Below are positions 1 through 8,574 of a stretch of 64,000 nucleotides of DNA, piece after piece. Both the position numbers and the translations under genes were made by a program. The notes under the pieces were generated by a model, which worked only from the letters and a program-made list of their open reading frames with translations, did no database searches and was not told the origin of the DNA. Each line of letters begins with the position of its first letter. Position 1 is the stretch's first letter. Source of the stretch: UBA2658 sp964576195 (GTDB lineage Bacteria; Bacillota; Clostridia; Oscillospirales; Oscillospiraceae); assembly GCA_964576195.1 (NCBI GenBank), contig CAZNUD010000003.1, forward strand, positions 4,285-68,284. The letters run 5' to 3'.

Positions 1-2
1 CC

Positions 3-521
3 GTTCAGAAACTCAGTCTTCAAATTGAGCAGGAGGCCCGGGAAAAGGCGGAGACCGCCCTTACCCAGGCTAGGGATGAGGCTGAGCGCATAGTCCGCGA
101 AGCCTACACTCAGCGCGCCACAGAAGAGGCAAGGCTCCTTGAGGCCAAGAGGGAGAGCACCCACTACATAGACAATATGCGCACTCTCTGCCAAAGCCAG
201 CTTAACTTCCTGGAAAACCTTGAGGGCATGAAGCTTGAAGACATTCCCACCGCTGACAGCGCAGAGCCTGCCCCAGAGCACGCTTTTGCGGAAACTGTGC
301 GGAACGTTGAAAGCTCCGCAGCCCGCATGGGCAATGCCGTAGACGCAGGCCGCGAGATCAGCCGCGTTGTTTCCGACGCCTCAGCAGCCCCCGCAATAGA
401 CTCCGGAACAGAGGAGCCCACTCGTCTTTATTCCTCCGCCTCAGGCACTGCCGCACCTGCCGCTGCACCAGAAGGTGCAACAGGTCAGTTTAGCTTTGAA
501 AACCTTCACTTTGGGAAGTAA
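3..521 (+). CDS. divIVA: DivIVA-like coiled-coil cell division/polarity protein, C-terminal part
   Basis: Open reading frame running in from before the window; 172 residues are visible. The visible part is an extended charged coiled coil (Glu/Lys/Arg/Ala-rich heptads through about residue 90), followed by an Ala/Pro/Ser-rich low-complexity tail ending in a short aromatic segment (FSFENLHFGK). The block HYIDNMRTLCQSQLNFLEN resembles the end of the second coiled coil of DivIVA-domain proteins. DivIVA proteins assemble at curved membranes at septa and poles. The position directly upstream of ileS and lspA matches the common Firmicute order ylmH-divIVA-ileS-lspA. The diagnostic N-terminal DivIVA domain lies outside the window, so the name rests on the coiled coil and on context. 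The stop codon lies inside an 11-bp inverted repeat. Confidence 0.75.
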   Translation, partial: VQKLSLQIEQEAREKAETALTQARDEAERIVREAYTQRATEEARLLEAKRESTHYIDNMRTLCQSQLNFLENLEGMKLEDIPTADSAEPAPEHAFAETVRNVESSAARMGNAVDAGREISRVVSDASAAPAIDSGTEEPTRLYSSASGTAAPAAAPEGATGQFSFENLHFGK

Positions 522-541
522 GCACTACCAAGTGCTTACTT
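516..541 (+). terminator. Hairpin overlapping the divIVA stop codon
   Basis: A perfect 11-bp inverted repeat (AAGTAAGCACT / AGTGCTTACTT) with a 4-nt loop, starting 3 nt before the TAA. No T-tract follows, so it may be an mRNA 3' stabiliser or weak terminator rather than a strong intrinsic terminator. A second GC-rich hairpin (564-603, 10 of 11 bp paired) follows in the ileS leader. Confidence 0.45.
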
Positions 542-640
542 CCGCAGCCACTAAAATATTGTCGGGGCGGGGCATACTAGGCTTAGACGCTGTGCCGCGC
601 CCCGTGCTTATACCACAAATCAGATAGGAGCTAAAGCCAA

Positions 641-3454
641 ATGTCACAGGACTATAATAAAACCGTTAATCTGCCGCAAACAGAGTTTCCCATGCGTGCC
701 TCCCTCCCCAAGCGGGAGCCGGATATGCTCAAGGGCTTTCAGGAAGCAAACATATACGAAAAGCTTATGAAGAAGAACCAGGGTAAGCCCCTGTTTATCC
801 TTCACGACGGCCCCCCCTATGCCAACGGCAACATCCACATAGGTCACGCCATGAACAAGGTTTTAAAGGACATTATTGTTCGCCATCGCAACATGACAGG
901 CTTCCGCTCCCCCTATGTTCCCGGCTGGGACACCCATGGTCTACCAATAGAATCTGCCATTTTAAAAAACAAAAAAGTAAAGCGTGATGAGCTGACCACC
1001 TCCGAGTTTCGTGAAAAGTGCAAGGATTACGCTCTGGGCTTTGTAAACACCCAGCGCGAGGAATTTAAGCGCCTTGGCATCATCGGTGATTGGGATAATC
1101 CCTATATTACCCTCACCAAGGACTTTGAGGCCAAGCAGATTCAGGTCTTCGGCGCCATGGCCGAAAAGGGATATATATACAAGGGCCTCAAGCCGGTTTA
1201 TTGGTGCCCCGCCGACCAGACTGCTCTTGCAGAGGCGGAAATCGAATACTCAGACGATCCCTGCACCACCATTTTTGTCAAATTTCCCATCAGTGACGAT
1301 AAAGGTAAGCTCAGCAAATACTGCGACCTGAGCAAACTCTATTTTGTAATCTGGACCACAACCCCCTGGACCATTCCCGGTAATATGGCCATCTGCCTTA
1401 ATGCAGAGTTTGACTATATTCTTCTTGAAGCACCAAACGGCGAGATTTATGTTCTGGCCAAGGATCTGGCGGAAAGTGTCTGCAAGGCCACCAATATAGA
1501 TTATTCAGCCTGCAGGGTGCTGACCACGCTGAAAGGCCACGAACTCGAGCTTATAACAACAAAACACCCCTTATTCGACAGAGAGAGCGTCATTTTAAAC
1601 GGCGAGCACGTTACCCTTGAGGCCGGCACCGGATGCGTTCATACAGCTCCGGGCTTTGGCGCAGATGACTTTAACATCTGCCGTTGGTACGACAAAAACA
1701 TGGGCACCAATTTGGGCGTACCCGTGCCTGTGAATGCCAAGGGTGTCATGACCGACGAAAGGTATAGCGGTCAGTTTTATGCCAAGGGCAACAACATGGT
1801 CGTGGACGACCTTGAAAAAATCGGCGCATTGCTTGCCAAGGAAAATATAAGCCACTCTTATCCCCACTGCTGGCGCTGCAAAAGCCCAATAATCTACCGG
1901 GCCACTGAACAGTGGTTCTGCTCGGTGGACGCCATAAAGCAGGCAGCCATTGATGCTTGTGACAACATAAAGTGGAACCCCGAATGGGGCAAGGAGCGCA
2001 TGGTTTCCATGATAGCCGAGCGAAACGACTGGTGCATCTCCCGTCAGCGCGTCTGGGGCGTTCCCATCCCCATCTTTTACTGTGAGAAGTGCGACAAGGA
2101 CATTGTCACCCCTGAAACAATTGAGCGCGTATCCGCCCTTTTCCGTGAACACGGCTCCAACATTTGGTTTGACAAGACTGCAGACGAGCTTGTTCCCAAG
2201 GGCTTTAAATGTCCCGAATGCGGTCATGCCCACTTCACCAAGGAAAGCGACATCATGGATGTGTGGTTTGACTCTGGCTCCACCCACGCTGCTGTTTTAG
2301 GCGAGCGTGAGGATCTGCACTTTCCCGCTGAAGTCTACCTTGAGGGCGGTGACCAGTACCGCGGCTGGTTCCAGAGCAGCATGCTCACCTCCATTGCCAC
2401 AAAGGGTGTTGCTCCATATAAGCAAATAATCACTCACGGCTGGACAGTGGACGGGGAGGGCAAGGCCATGCACAAAAGCCTTGGAAACACCGTTGCACCC
2501 GAGGAAATTATTAAGGACTACGGCGCTGACATTCTCCGTCTGTGGGTCTCCTCCACAGACTACCGTCAGGACGTTCGTATTTCCAAGGAAATATTAAAAC
2601 AACTTTCCGATGCCTATCTGAAGATTCGCAACACCGCCCGCTACATGCTCGGAAACCTCTCAGACTTTGACCCCGACCACGCCACCCCTGTAAGTGAGCT
2701 CTTCCCTCTTGACCGCTGGGCAGTAGCCCGCCTTAACGAGCTTTCGCGGCGGGTTGATGAGGAATATTCTGCTTACGAATTCCACGGTGTTTACAGAGCC
2801 ATCTATAATTTCTGCGTGGTGGATATGTCCAACTTCTATCTGGACATAATCAAGGACAGGCTTTACTGTGACGGTCAAGCCTCCGCCTCCCGCCGAAGCG
2901 CTCAGACCGCCCTGCATATGATTTTAGGCAGCATGACCAAAATGCTTGCCCCCATCCTTGCCTTCACCAGCGAGGAGATTTGGCACGAAATGAACCATGC
3001 CAAAGCAGACGATGCCGAAAGCGTACTCTTTAACGAAATGCGCAGGTATGACAACGCGCTGGCTCTTTCTGAGCAGGAAATGGTTTTCTGGCAAAACCTT
3101 GTGAACCTTCGTACTGACGTTAACAAGGTACTTGAAGCCGCTCGGGCAGAAAAGAAGATCGGCAAACCCCTGGATGCAGACATAACCCTTTTCCTTTCTG
3201 ACACCGACTCTCAGAAAGCCTTTGGCTCCATCGAAAAGGACTTTCTTGCCCAGATCTTTATTGTTTCTCATGTCAGCATAGTTTGCGGCGACGGTGTCGG
3301 CACCTCGGGCGAGCTTTTCCCCAAGGTCAAGGTCTCCGTTTCCGAAGCAAGCGGCGAAAAATGCGCCCGCTGCTGGATGCACAACGAGCATATCGGCGAA
3401 AATGCACAGCACCCCGAACTTTGCCCCCGCTGCGCCTGCGCCTTTAGCGAATAA
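641..3454 (+). CDS. ileS: Isoleucyl-tRNA synthetase
   Basis: Full-length 937-residue class I aminoacyl-tRNA synthetase that charges tRNA-Ile with isoleucine in the cytoplasm. The HIGH signature is in PYANGNIHIGHAMNK near residue 65. The second signature is AMHKSLGN where many enzymes have KMSKS; the lysine that contacts ATP is kept, and this variant is, to my recollection, usual in clostridial IleRS. An editing (CP1) domain with the TTTPWTIPGN motif lies between them, and a C-terminal Cys4 zinc knuckle (CARCW near 907 and CPRC near 929) closes the protein. An AGGAG site lies 9-13 nt before the ATG. Unlike ilvA in this window it has no T-box: the leader is only about 100 nt. lspA follows after 32 bp. 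Confidence 0.98.
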   Translation: MSQDYNKTVNLPQTEFPMRASLPKREPDMLKGFQEANIYEKLMKKNQGKPLFILHDGPPYANGNIHIGHAMNKVLKDIIVRHRNMTGFRSPYVPGWDTHGLPIESAILKNKKVKRDELTTSEFREKCKDYALGFVNTQREEFKRLGIIGDWDNPYITLTKDFEAKQIQVFGAMAEKGYIYKGLKPVYWCPADQTALAEAEIEYSDDPCTTIFVKFPISDDKGKLSKYCDLSKLYFVIWTTTPWTIPGNMAICLNAEFDYILLEAPNGEIYVLAKDLAESVCKATNIDYSACRVLTTLKGHELELITTKHPLFDRESVILNGEHVTLEAGTGCVHTAPGFGADDFNICRWYDKNMGTNLGVPVPVNAKGVMTDERYSGQFYAKGNNMVVDDLEKIGALLAKENISHSYPHCWRCKSPIIYRATEQWFCSVDAIKQAAIDACDNIKWNPEWGKERMVSMIAERNDWCISRQRVWGVPIPIFYCEKCDKDIVTPETIERVSALFREHGSNIWFDKTADELVPKGFKCPECGHAHFTKESDIMDVWFDSGSTHAAVLGEREDLHFPAEVYLEGGDQYRGWFQSSMLTSIATKGVAPYKQIITHGWTVDGEGKAMHKSLGNTVAPEEIIKDYGADILRLWVSSTDYRQDVRISKEILKQLSDAYLKIRNTARYMLGNLSDFDPDHATPVSELFPLDRWAVARLNELSRRVDEEYSAYEFHGVYRAIYNFCVVDMSNFYLDIIKDRLYCDGQASASRRSAQTALHMILGSMTKMLAPILAFTSEEIWHEMNHAKADDAESVLFNEMRRYDNALALSEQEMVFWQNLVNLRTDVNKVLEAARAEKKIGKPLDADITLFLSDTDSQKAFGSIEKDFLAQIFIVSHVSIVCGDGVGTSGELFPKVKVSVSEASGEKCARCWMHNEHIGENAQHPELCPRCACAFSE

Positions 3455-3486
3455 ACCTAAAATCCTTAACTTAGGAGGTGCCCGCC

Positions 3487-4404
3487 ATGCTTAACGCAAT
3501 TGTAGCGGTATGCATCCTTATCCTCGACCAATCCCTCAAGTATTGGACCATACTCAACCTTGTTCCCGGCGAGGGCTCAAAAACCCTCATCCCCGGCGTA
3601 GTTGAACTGGTTAACGTTCACAACACAGGGGCCGCTTTCGGCTTTCTGGAGGACGGACGATGGTTTTTCGTCGGCCTTACTCTAGTTGTAGCCATAGTGG
3701 TCATCGTCCTTTTGGCAAGAGACATAATCAGCGGCAAACTTGCCCGCTTTTCACTCATTGCAATCCTCTCCGGAGGTATAGGCAACTGCATCGACCGCAT
3801 TATCAACGGCTATGTTGTAGATATGTTCAACCTCGAGTTTATGAACTTTGCCGTTTTTAATGTGGCGGACATTTTCGTCACCGTTTTCGGCATCATCTTC
3901 TGCATTTGTCTAATTACTGGCAAGGCAGTCGATAAGGAGGAGGCCAGCGCAGTATTCATGGCCCATAGACATGAGACAAAGGCCAGAGTTGACTACATCA
4001 CTCAGCTTAAAAAACCCGTGGTTGAGGGCAAGGAAGCCATAGAAACGGAAAAAGCCGCCCACAGTGCTTCAAACCCCACAACAGTCCATAAAGCTGAGGA
4101 CGATTTCGGCGCATGGAATATTCCCGAAGACATTGCCGTTCAAGATGCCCCAAAGCCCGCGCCTGACCCCTTTGCGGAGCTTTCAAAGCAACGCCCCACA
4201 GCACCGGAGCCCTTTGCTTCAACCGCCCGTCGGCCCGCCCCACCTCCCTTTGGCGAAGCACCGGCACATCAAGCTCCCCCAGTGCCCACAGCCCCTTCCA
4301 CAAAAACCACCGCCTTTGATGACCCCTTCAATGAGCAATCCAAAGTCCCAAAAAAGGGCGATGAATTTAACCTGGAGGACATTATTGCGGAGTTTAAAGA
4401 CTAA
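3487..4404 (+). CDS. lspA: Lipoprotein signal peptidase II with long C-terminal tail
   Basis: Signal peptidase II, the membrane aspartic protease that removes signal peptides from prolipoproteins. The first ~155 of 305 residues are a normal LspA: four hydrophobic segments, the N-T-G-A-A-F-G block, and the catalytic aspartates in GNCIDRIINGYVVDMF and NVADIFV. Unusually, about 150 further residues follow, rich in Pro, Ala, Lys and Glu with repeated PFA/PPFG-like motifs, presumably disordered and cytoplasmic. Typical LspA is 150-170 residues. The ATG at 3487 sits 9 nt after AGGAGG; an in-frame GTG at 3478 overlaps that ribosome site and is not used. The stop overlaps the next start (TAATG), suggesting translational coupling with the pseudouridine synthase. 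Confidence 0.95.
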   Translation: MLNAIVAVCILILDQSLKYWTILNLVPGEGSKTLIPGVVELVNVHNTGAAFGFLEDGRWFFVGLTLVVAIVVIVLLARDIISGKLARFSLIAILSGGIGNCIDRIINGYVVDMFNLEFMNFAVFNVADIFVTVFGIIFCICLITGKAVDKEEASAVFMAHRHETKARVDYITQLKKPVVEGKEAIETEKAAHSASNPTTVHKAEDDFGAWNIPEDIAVQDAPKPAPDPFAELSKQRPTAPEPFASTARRPAPPPFGEAPAHQAPPVPTAPSTKTTAFDDPFNEQSKVPKKGDEFNLEDIIAEFKD

Positions 4405-5318
4405 TGACAAATACCTACGCAGTAACCGCAAAGGAGAGCGGTGAGCGAATAGATGCTCTCCTTGCAAAGGAAATTGACGAACTTACCCGCTCTCAGGCCG
4501 TTCATCTTATCGAGAAAGGCCTCGTTACTCTCCGTTGCGCGTCCATAAAAAAAAACCACCGCACCACCCCAGGCGAAGTCTTCGTGGTGGAAATTCCCCA
4601 GGCGGAGGAAACAGAACTTATACCCCAAGATATTCCCCTTAACATTGTTTTTGAGGACGAGGACGTAATCATTGTAAATAAGCCCCGGGGCATGGTAGTA
4701 CATCCCGCCCCCGGGCATTCCAACGGCACTCTGGTAAACGCTCTGCTTTACCACTGCGGAGATAGTCTTTCGAGCATCGGCGGTGAAAAGCGTCCCGGCA
4801 TTATCCACCGCATAGATAAGGACACAAGCGGCCTTATCATTTCCGCCAAAAATGACTATGCCCATCGTTTCCTTTCTGCCCAACTTTCTGACCACAGCCT
4901 GTGCCGCAGCTATGAGTGTATTGTCTACGGAAGTGTCAAAGCAGAATTCGGCACCGTAAACGCCCCCATAGGACGCCACCACATAAACCGCAAGTGCATG
5001 ACTGTGCGTGAAGACGGACGCAAGGCTGTTACCCACTACGAGGTTATTGCCCGCTACAACGGCTTTACTCATCTGCGCTGCAGTTTGGAAACCGGCCGCA
5101 CCCATCAGATACGTGTCCACATGGAGCACATTGGCCACCCACTTCTTGGTGATATGCTGTACGGCAGAAAGCGCCCGGAAAAGGGTCTAGAGGGGCAGTG
5201 CCTTCACGCAATAGCCCTTCGCTTTATCCACCCTCGAACAGAGCAGCCCCTAGAGCTTCAAACGGACCTTCCCGACTATTTCAAATCCGTTATTTCCCAT
5301 TTGGGAAATGCAATATAG
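4404..5318 (+). CDS. rluD: RluA/RluD-family 23S rRNA pseudouridine synthase
   Basis: 304-residue pseudouridine synthase that isomerises uridines in large-subunit rRNA. An N-terminal S4 RNA-binding domain spans roughly residues 10-60 (ERIDALLAKEIDELTRSQ). The catalytic motif HRIDKDTSGLIISAKN carries the nucleophilic aspartate near residue 137, and the conserved LETGRTHQIRVHM block is near 225. Its ATG overlaps the lspA stop by one base; lspA-rluD is a conserved Firmicute pair. It is translated without its own clear ribosome site, consistent with coupling. The specific target (RluD-like positions in helix 69) is family knowledge, not visible here. Confidence 0.93.
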   Translation: MTNTYAVTAKESGERIDALLAKEIDELTRSQAVHLIEKGLVTLRCASIKKNHRTTPGEVFVVEIPQAEETELIPQDIPLNIVFEDEDVIIVNKPRGMVVHPAPGHSNGTLVNALLYHCGDSLSSIGGEKRPGIIHRIDKDTSGLIISAKNDYAHRFLSAQLSDHSLCRSYECIVYGSVKAEFGTVNAPIGRHHINRKCMTVREDGRKAVTHYEVIARYNGFTHLRCSLETGRTHQIRVHMEHIGHPLLGDMLYGRKRPEKGLEGQCLHAIALRFIHPRTEQPLELQTDLPDYFKSVISHLGNAI

Positions 5319-5331
5319 TAAAAAGCTGTGC

Positions 5332-5382
5332 AGAAAATGCGGGGTGCAATATCTTAAACAGATATTGCACCCCGCATTTTCT
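5332..5382. terminator. Bidirectional terminator between rluD and ilvA
   Basis: A perfect 23-bp inverted repeat with a 5-nt loop lies between two convergent genes. A/T-rich flanks on both outer sides allow it to work on both strands. It overlaps two bases of the ilvA stop codon. Confidence 0.85.
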
Positions 5383-6586
5383 ATCCCCTACTGAGCACAA
5401 CCTTAAGTCCCCGCTCATTAAGGGATTTTTTTATTTCCTCAATTTGCGCATAGTCCCTCGTTTCCACCTGCAGAGATAAAAAGCAGGAGTTGATAGCCAT
5501 GTTTTCGTCGCTTCTATTATACTGGACGGACACCACGTTGCCGCCCTTTTCCGCAATGGTCTTGGAAACCAGCTCAAGCTGACCGGGCTTGTCGGTTAAA
5601 GCAATGCAAAGATTTACAAATCGCCCCGCCTTTACTAGGCCCCGTGTTATAACGCGGCTTAAAATGTTCACATCAATGTTGCCGCCGGAAACAAGACAGA
5701 TAGCCTTTTTCCCCTTAATATCCACCTTGCCAAACATGGCGGCTGCAACGGAAACCGCCCCGGCGCCCTCGGCAATAAGCTTCTGCCGCTCAATTAGCGC
5801 CAAAACCGCCGAGGCCACCTCGTCATCCGTTACGGTAACAAGCTCGTCCACGTATTCCCGAACAAGCTTGAAGGTGTTGTCTCCCGGACGCTTCACGGCA
5901 ATACCGTCGGCAAAGGTGGCCACGGAGCTAAGCTCTTCCACCAGCCCGTGATGAACAGAGTTTACCATGGACGAAGCGCCCGCCACCTGCACGCCGTAAA
6001 CCTTGACCTTAGGATTAAGTGACTTAACCGCAAAGGCTATGCCCCCAATGAGTCCTCCGCCGCCAACCGGCACGATGACCGCATCCACATCCGGCAGCTG
6101 CTCCAAAAGCTCAAGACCAATGGCGCCCTGACCGGCTATAACATCCTCGTCATCGAAGGGGTGAATAAATACGCGCTGTTCCTCCTTCTCCAACTCCAGG
6201 GCCTTTTTGTAAGCATCGTCGTAAACTCCGTTTACTAGCACCACCTCGGCACCGTAGCCCTTGGTGGCCTCTACCTTGCTAATGGGCGCGTTGTCCGGCA
6301 GGCAAATTTTTGAAGAGATGCCCTCCATGGAGGCCGCTCTGGCTACACCCTGAGCGTGGTTCCCCGCGCTGCAGGCTATAACTCCCTTGGCCTTGTCCTC
6401 GGGAGAAAGCTGGCTTATTTTGTAGTAAGCCCCCCTCACCTTAAAGGACCCGGTAACCTGCAAATTCTCCGTCTTCAGGTAAATCTCTCCCTCTGATGGC
6501 AGCATGGGTGCATAAATAAGGTCGGTCCTTCTAATAACATCTTTCGTTGTAAATGCGGCATGGTAGATTTTGTCCAGTGTTAGCAT
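5381..6586 (-). CDS. ilvA: Threonine ammonia-lyase with C-terminal ACT domain
   Basis: PLP enzyme that deaminates threonine to 2-oxobutyrate, the first committed step of isoleucine synthesis. The PLP lysine is in TGSFKVRGA near residue 48, followed by the SAGNHAQG loop and a glycine-rich phosphate loop (VPVGGGGLIGG). Residues ~325-401 form a single ACT domain (LTDKPGQLELVSKTIAEKGG). At about 400 residues it matches the short single-ACT type (also called TdcB in some genomes). I take the second ATG (6586), 9 nt after AAGGG; the one 9 nt upstream abuts the ribosome site. The upstream isoleucine T-box argues for a biosynthetic role rather than threonine catabolism. Confidence 0.94.
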   Translation of the reverse strand: MLTLDKIYHAAFTTKDVIRRTDLIYAPMLPSEGEIYLKTENLQVTGSFKVRGAYYKISQLSPEDKAKGVIACSAGNHAQGVARAASMEGISSKICLPDNAPISKVEATKGYGAEVVLVNGVYDDAYKKALELEKEEQRVFIHPFDDEDVIAGQGAIGLELLEQLPDVDAVIVPVGGGGLIGGIAFAVKSLNPKVKVYGVQVAGASSMVNSVHHGLVEELSSVATFADGIAVKRPGDNTFKLVREYVDELVTVTDDEVASAVLALIERQKLIAEGAGAVSVAAAMFGKVDIKGKKAICLVSGGNIDVNILSRVITRGLVKAGRFVNLCIALTDKPGQLELVSKTIAEKGGNVVSVQYNRSDENMAINSCFLSLQVETRDYAQIEEIKKSLNERGLKVVLSRG

Positions 6587-6624
6587 GGCGTTCATCCCTT
6601 TTAATAAATTTCGGATATATGTAG

Positions 6625-6880
6625 AAAACTCCGTCTCTAATAAGAGACGGAGTATAAACCCGCGTTACCACTCTTGTTGCTTTCCCTAAAAAAAGCCACT
6701 CATAAGCGCCTGTCAGCGCCGCCTTCTGTAACGGGAAGACCCGGTGTGGCTTACTTAAATTTCGGCACACGACTCCGAGGTGATACGGATAAAACAGCCC
6801 CCACCGCCTCGCACTATCCGGCGGCTCTCTGTAAGAAGCCTTGTTTTTCCCTGTCCTCTTCAGCGTCATTATATGTTTAT
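6625..6880 (-). promoter_or_regulatory. T-box riboswitch, isoleucine specifier
   Basis: Read on the minus strand, this leader has the conserved T-box element AGAGTGGTAACGCGG (6660-6674), which can pair with uncharged tRNA ends. It is followed by an intrinsic terminator (11-bp stem 6628-6653, then T-rich sequence). The upstream Stem I part contains the AGAGAGC-like and GGTG-like blocks. The codon in the expected specifier position is ATC (complement of 6782-6784), just before ACCTCGGAG, indicating tRNA-Ile. An overlapping ACC (Thr) reading is possible but poorly placed. Uncharged tRNA-Ile would favour antitermination and ilvA expression. Confidence 0.88.
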
Positions 6881-6914
6881 TAGGCTATTTAATGCATAAA
6901 AGAACGTTAGAAAT

Positions 6915-6943
6915 AATATACCCGCTTTTTATGACCTTGTCAA
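6915..6943 (-). promoter_or_regulatory. Promoter of the ilvA T-box transcript
   Basis: Minus-strand TTGACA (6938-6943), 17-bp spacer, TATATT (6915-6920). It lies about 40 bp upstream of the start of the T-box structure, as expected. Confidence 0.8.
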
Positions 6944-6963
6944 TAGTCATTATGGTGAAATTC

Positions 6964-7479
6964 TCAAAAACACCGCGGCTTTCTGTTAAGATCACAGCGG
7001 CTATAGGTGCAAAAGCAAAATTTAAGCCCCTCGTGTTCTTTTTCTTCGCCCCTTTCCTCAAGCATCCAGTTCTCTTCAGTGTCTAAATTCGGAAAGAATT
7101 TGTCTGCCTCGGGTTTTGCTTCAACGTGGGTAACCAAAGCTCTGCTGCAAAAGGGAAGCATTGCCCTGTAAACCTCGCCGCCGCCGATTACAAAAATGTC
7201 TTCTTCGGGAGTACCCTCTACCAGCTTCATAGCCTCCATGGGGGAGAGCACCGTTTCCGCACCATCAACTTCATAGCCTTCTCTGGTGCTAATAATAATG
7301 TTTCTCCGGTTTTTTAGAGGCTTTCCGCCGGGCATAGACTCAAGGGTTTTCCGACCCATAATAACGGTTTTTCCCGTGGTGGTGGTTCTAAAAAACTTCA
7401 TGTCTTCAGGAATTGAAAAAAGTAGCTGTCCCTCTCTTCCAATCCCCCAGTTTTTACTAACCGCAACAATAGCCTGCAT
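6964..7479 (-). CDS. folA: Dihydrofolate reductase
   Basis: 171-residue NADPH-dependent reductase regenerating tetrahydrofolate, the partner reaction of thymidylate synthase. Signature features: N-terminal AIVAVSKNWGIGREGQLLF with the substrate loop, the acidic residue in IPEDMKFF (near residue 27), the NADPH-binding TVIMGRKTLESMPGG block, and the DIFVIGGGEVYRAML glycine motif. A GGAGGT site sits 5 nt before the ATG. It follows thyA by 21 bp on the same strand, a classic thyA-folA operon. The C-terminal ~20 residues are variable. Confidence 0.96.
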   Translation of the reverse strand: MQAIVAVSKNWGIGREGQLLFSIPEDMKFFRTTTTGKTVIMGRKTLESMPGGKPLKNRRNIIISTREGYEVDGAETVLSPMEAMKLVEGTPEEDIFVIGGGEVYRAMLPFCSRALVTHVEAKPEADKFFPNLDTEENWMLEERGEEKEHEGLKFCFCTYSRCDLNRKPRCF

Positions 7480-7500
7480 TTATGACCTCCGATAAATTAA

Positions 7501-8331
7501 TCAAACAGCCACCGGTATCTTATCCGTAAATTCGTTATATTTATAGTTTTCCAGCGTGAAACTGTCCCTGGTAAACTCATAAAAATCCTTCACGCTTTTA
7601 TTCAATGTAAATCCAGCCGCCGGAAACTGCTCCTTTTCTATGAGCCTTTCAACGATCGGTATATGCCTGTCGTAAATATGTGCGTCTGCAATAACATGCA
7701 CAAGTTCACCGGCCTTTAGCCCGGAAACCTGCGCCATCATCATGGTAAGTACAGCATACTGGCAGACATTCCAGTTATTGGCAGCCAGCATGTCCTGAGA
7801 GCGCTGGTTTAATATGGCGTTAAGCGTATTCCCAGAGACATTAAAGGTCATGGAATAAGCGCAAGGATAAAGAGCCATTTCAGACAAATCGGCAAAGTTA
7901 TAAATACTTGTCATAATTCGGCGGCTAGCGGGATTGTGCTTAAGGTCATAAAGTACCCTGTCGACCTGGTCAAAGTCCCCCTCCTTATAGTGGTGCTTAA
8001 TGCCAAGCTGATACCCGTAGGCCTTGCCTATGCTTCCATTTTCGTCTGCCCACTCATCCCAAACGCGGGTGCGCAGTTCCTTAACATTGTTGCTTTTTGC
8101 CTGCCAAATCCACAGCAGCTCGTCCACAGCGGATTTTAAAAAAGTACGTCGCAGGGTGAGAATGGGAAACTCCTTTGCCAATTCATAGCGGTTAACAATG
8201 CCAAACTTTTTGATGGTGTGCGCAGGCGCCCCATCCTCCCAACGGGGACGTACCTGGCTGTCTGTGTCCCAAACACCGTTTTCCAATATATCCCTGCAGT
8301 TTGCCACAAAGATCTCGTCAGCTCTGCTCAT
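7501..8331 (-). CDS. thyA: Thymidylate synthase
   Basis: 276-residue enzyme that methylates dUMP to dTMP using methylene-tetrahydrofolate. The nucleophilic cysteine is in ALYPCAYSM, the conserved NQRSQDM and NNWNVCQYA blocks bind dUMP and folate, and the HIYDRH motif is present near the C-terminus. I choose the ATG at 8331, preceded by GGAGGG with 7-nt spacing; an in-frame start 11 codons earlier lacks a ribosome site. The active-site loop (PCAYSMTF rather than PCHxxxQF) is slightly divergent. First gene of a thyA-folA operon, with a promoter at 8389-8417. Confidence 0.95.
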   Translation of the reverse strand: MSRADEIFVANCRDILENGVWDTDSQVRPRWEDGAPAHTIKKFGIVNRYELAKEFPILTLRRTFLKSAVDELLWIWQAKSNNVKELRTRVWDEWADENGSIGKAYGYQLGIKHHYKEGDFDQVDRVLYDLKHNPASRRIMTSIYNFADLSEMALYPCAYSMTFNVSGNTLNAILNQRSQDMLAANNWNVCQYAVLTMMMAQVSGLKAGELVHVIADAHIYDRHIPIVERLIEKEQFPAAGFTLNKSVKDFYEFTRDSFTLENYKYNEFTDKIPVAV

Positions 8332-8388
8332 TACATCGCCCTCCAAACCGCAAATTCGGCGCAAAGCTCTGCGCCATACACTGCATGT

Positions 8389-8417
8389 AGTATACTACTT
8401 TAATCCATATCTTTCAA
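8389..8417 (-). promoter_or_regulatory. thyA-folA promoter
   Basis: Minus-strand TTGAAA (8412-8417), 17-bp spacer, TATACT (8389-8394). The -35 hexamer occupies exactly the same six base pairs as the -35 of the divergent ptcA promoter. Confidence 0.7.
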
Positions 8418-8440
8418 TTCATACAAGTTAATTATATAAG
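8412..8440 (+). promoter_or_regulatory. ptcA promoter
   Basis: TTTCAA (8412-8417), 17-bp spacer, TATAAG (8435-8440). It shares its -35 position with the divergent thyA promoter, so simultaneous occupancy by two polymerases looks impossible. Confidence 0.6.
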
Positions 8441-8574
8441 CTTCGTGCCAGATTTTTTGCAATTTTTTTCAATTATCTCATTTGTGACGAATATACGCCA
8501 AAAACACGGCAAAAATAACAAGGACATTCCTTGCGGAACATGCCGCATATGTACATTCTTCGGGAGGACAGACT

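Noticed and set aside
564..603. Possible T-box or riboswitch before ileS
   Set aside because: The leader is only about 100 nt and lacks the AGGGTGGNACCGCG-like element. It holds just a GC-rich hairpin.
1595..2287. A 230-codon minus-strand frame inside ileS
   Set aside because: Antisense shadow of ileS with no ribosome site and no recognisable domain.
4401..5138. A 245-codon minus-strand frame inside rluD
   Set aside because: Antisense to a complete, conserved pseudouridine synthase; low-complexity translation.
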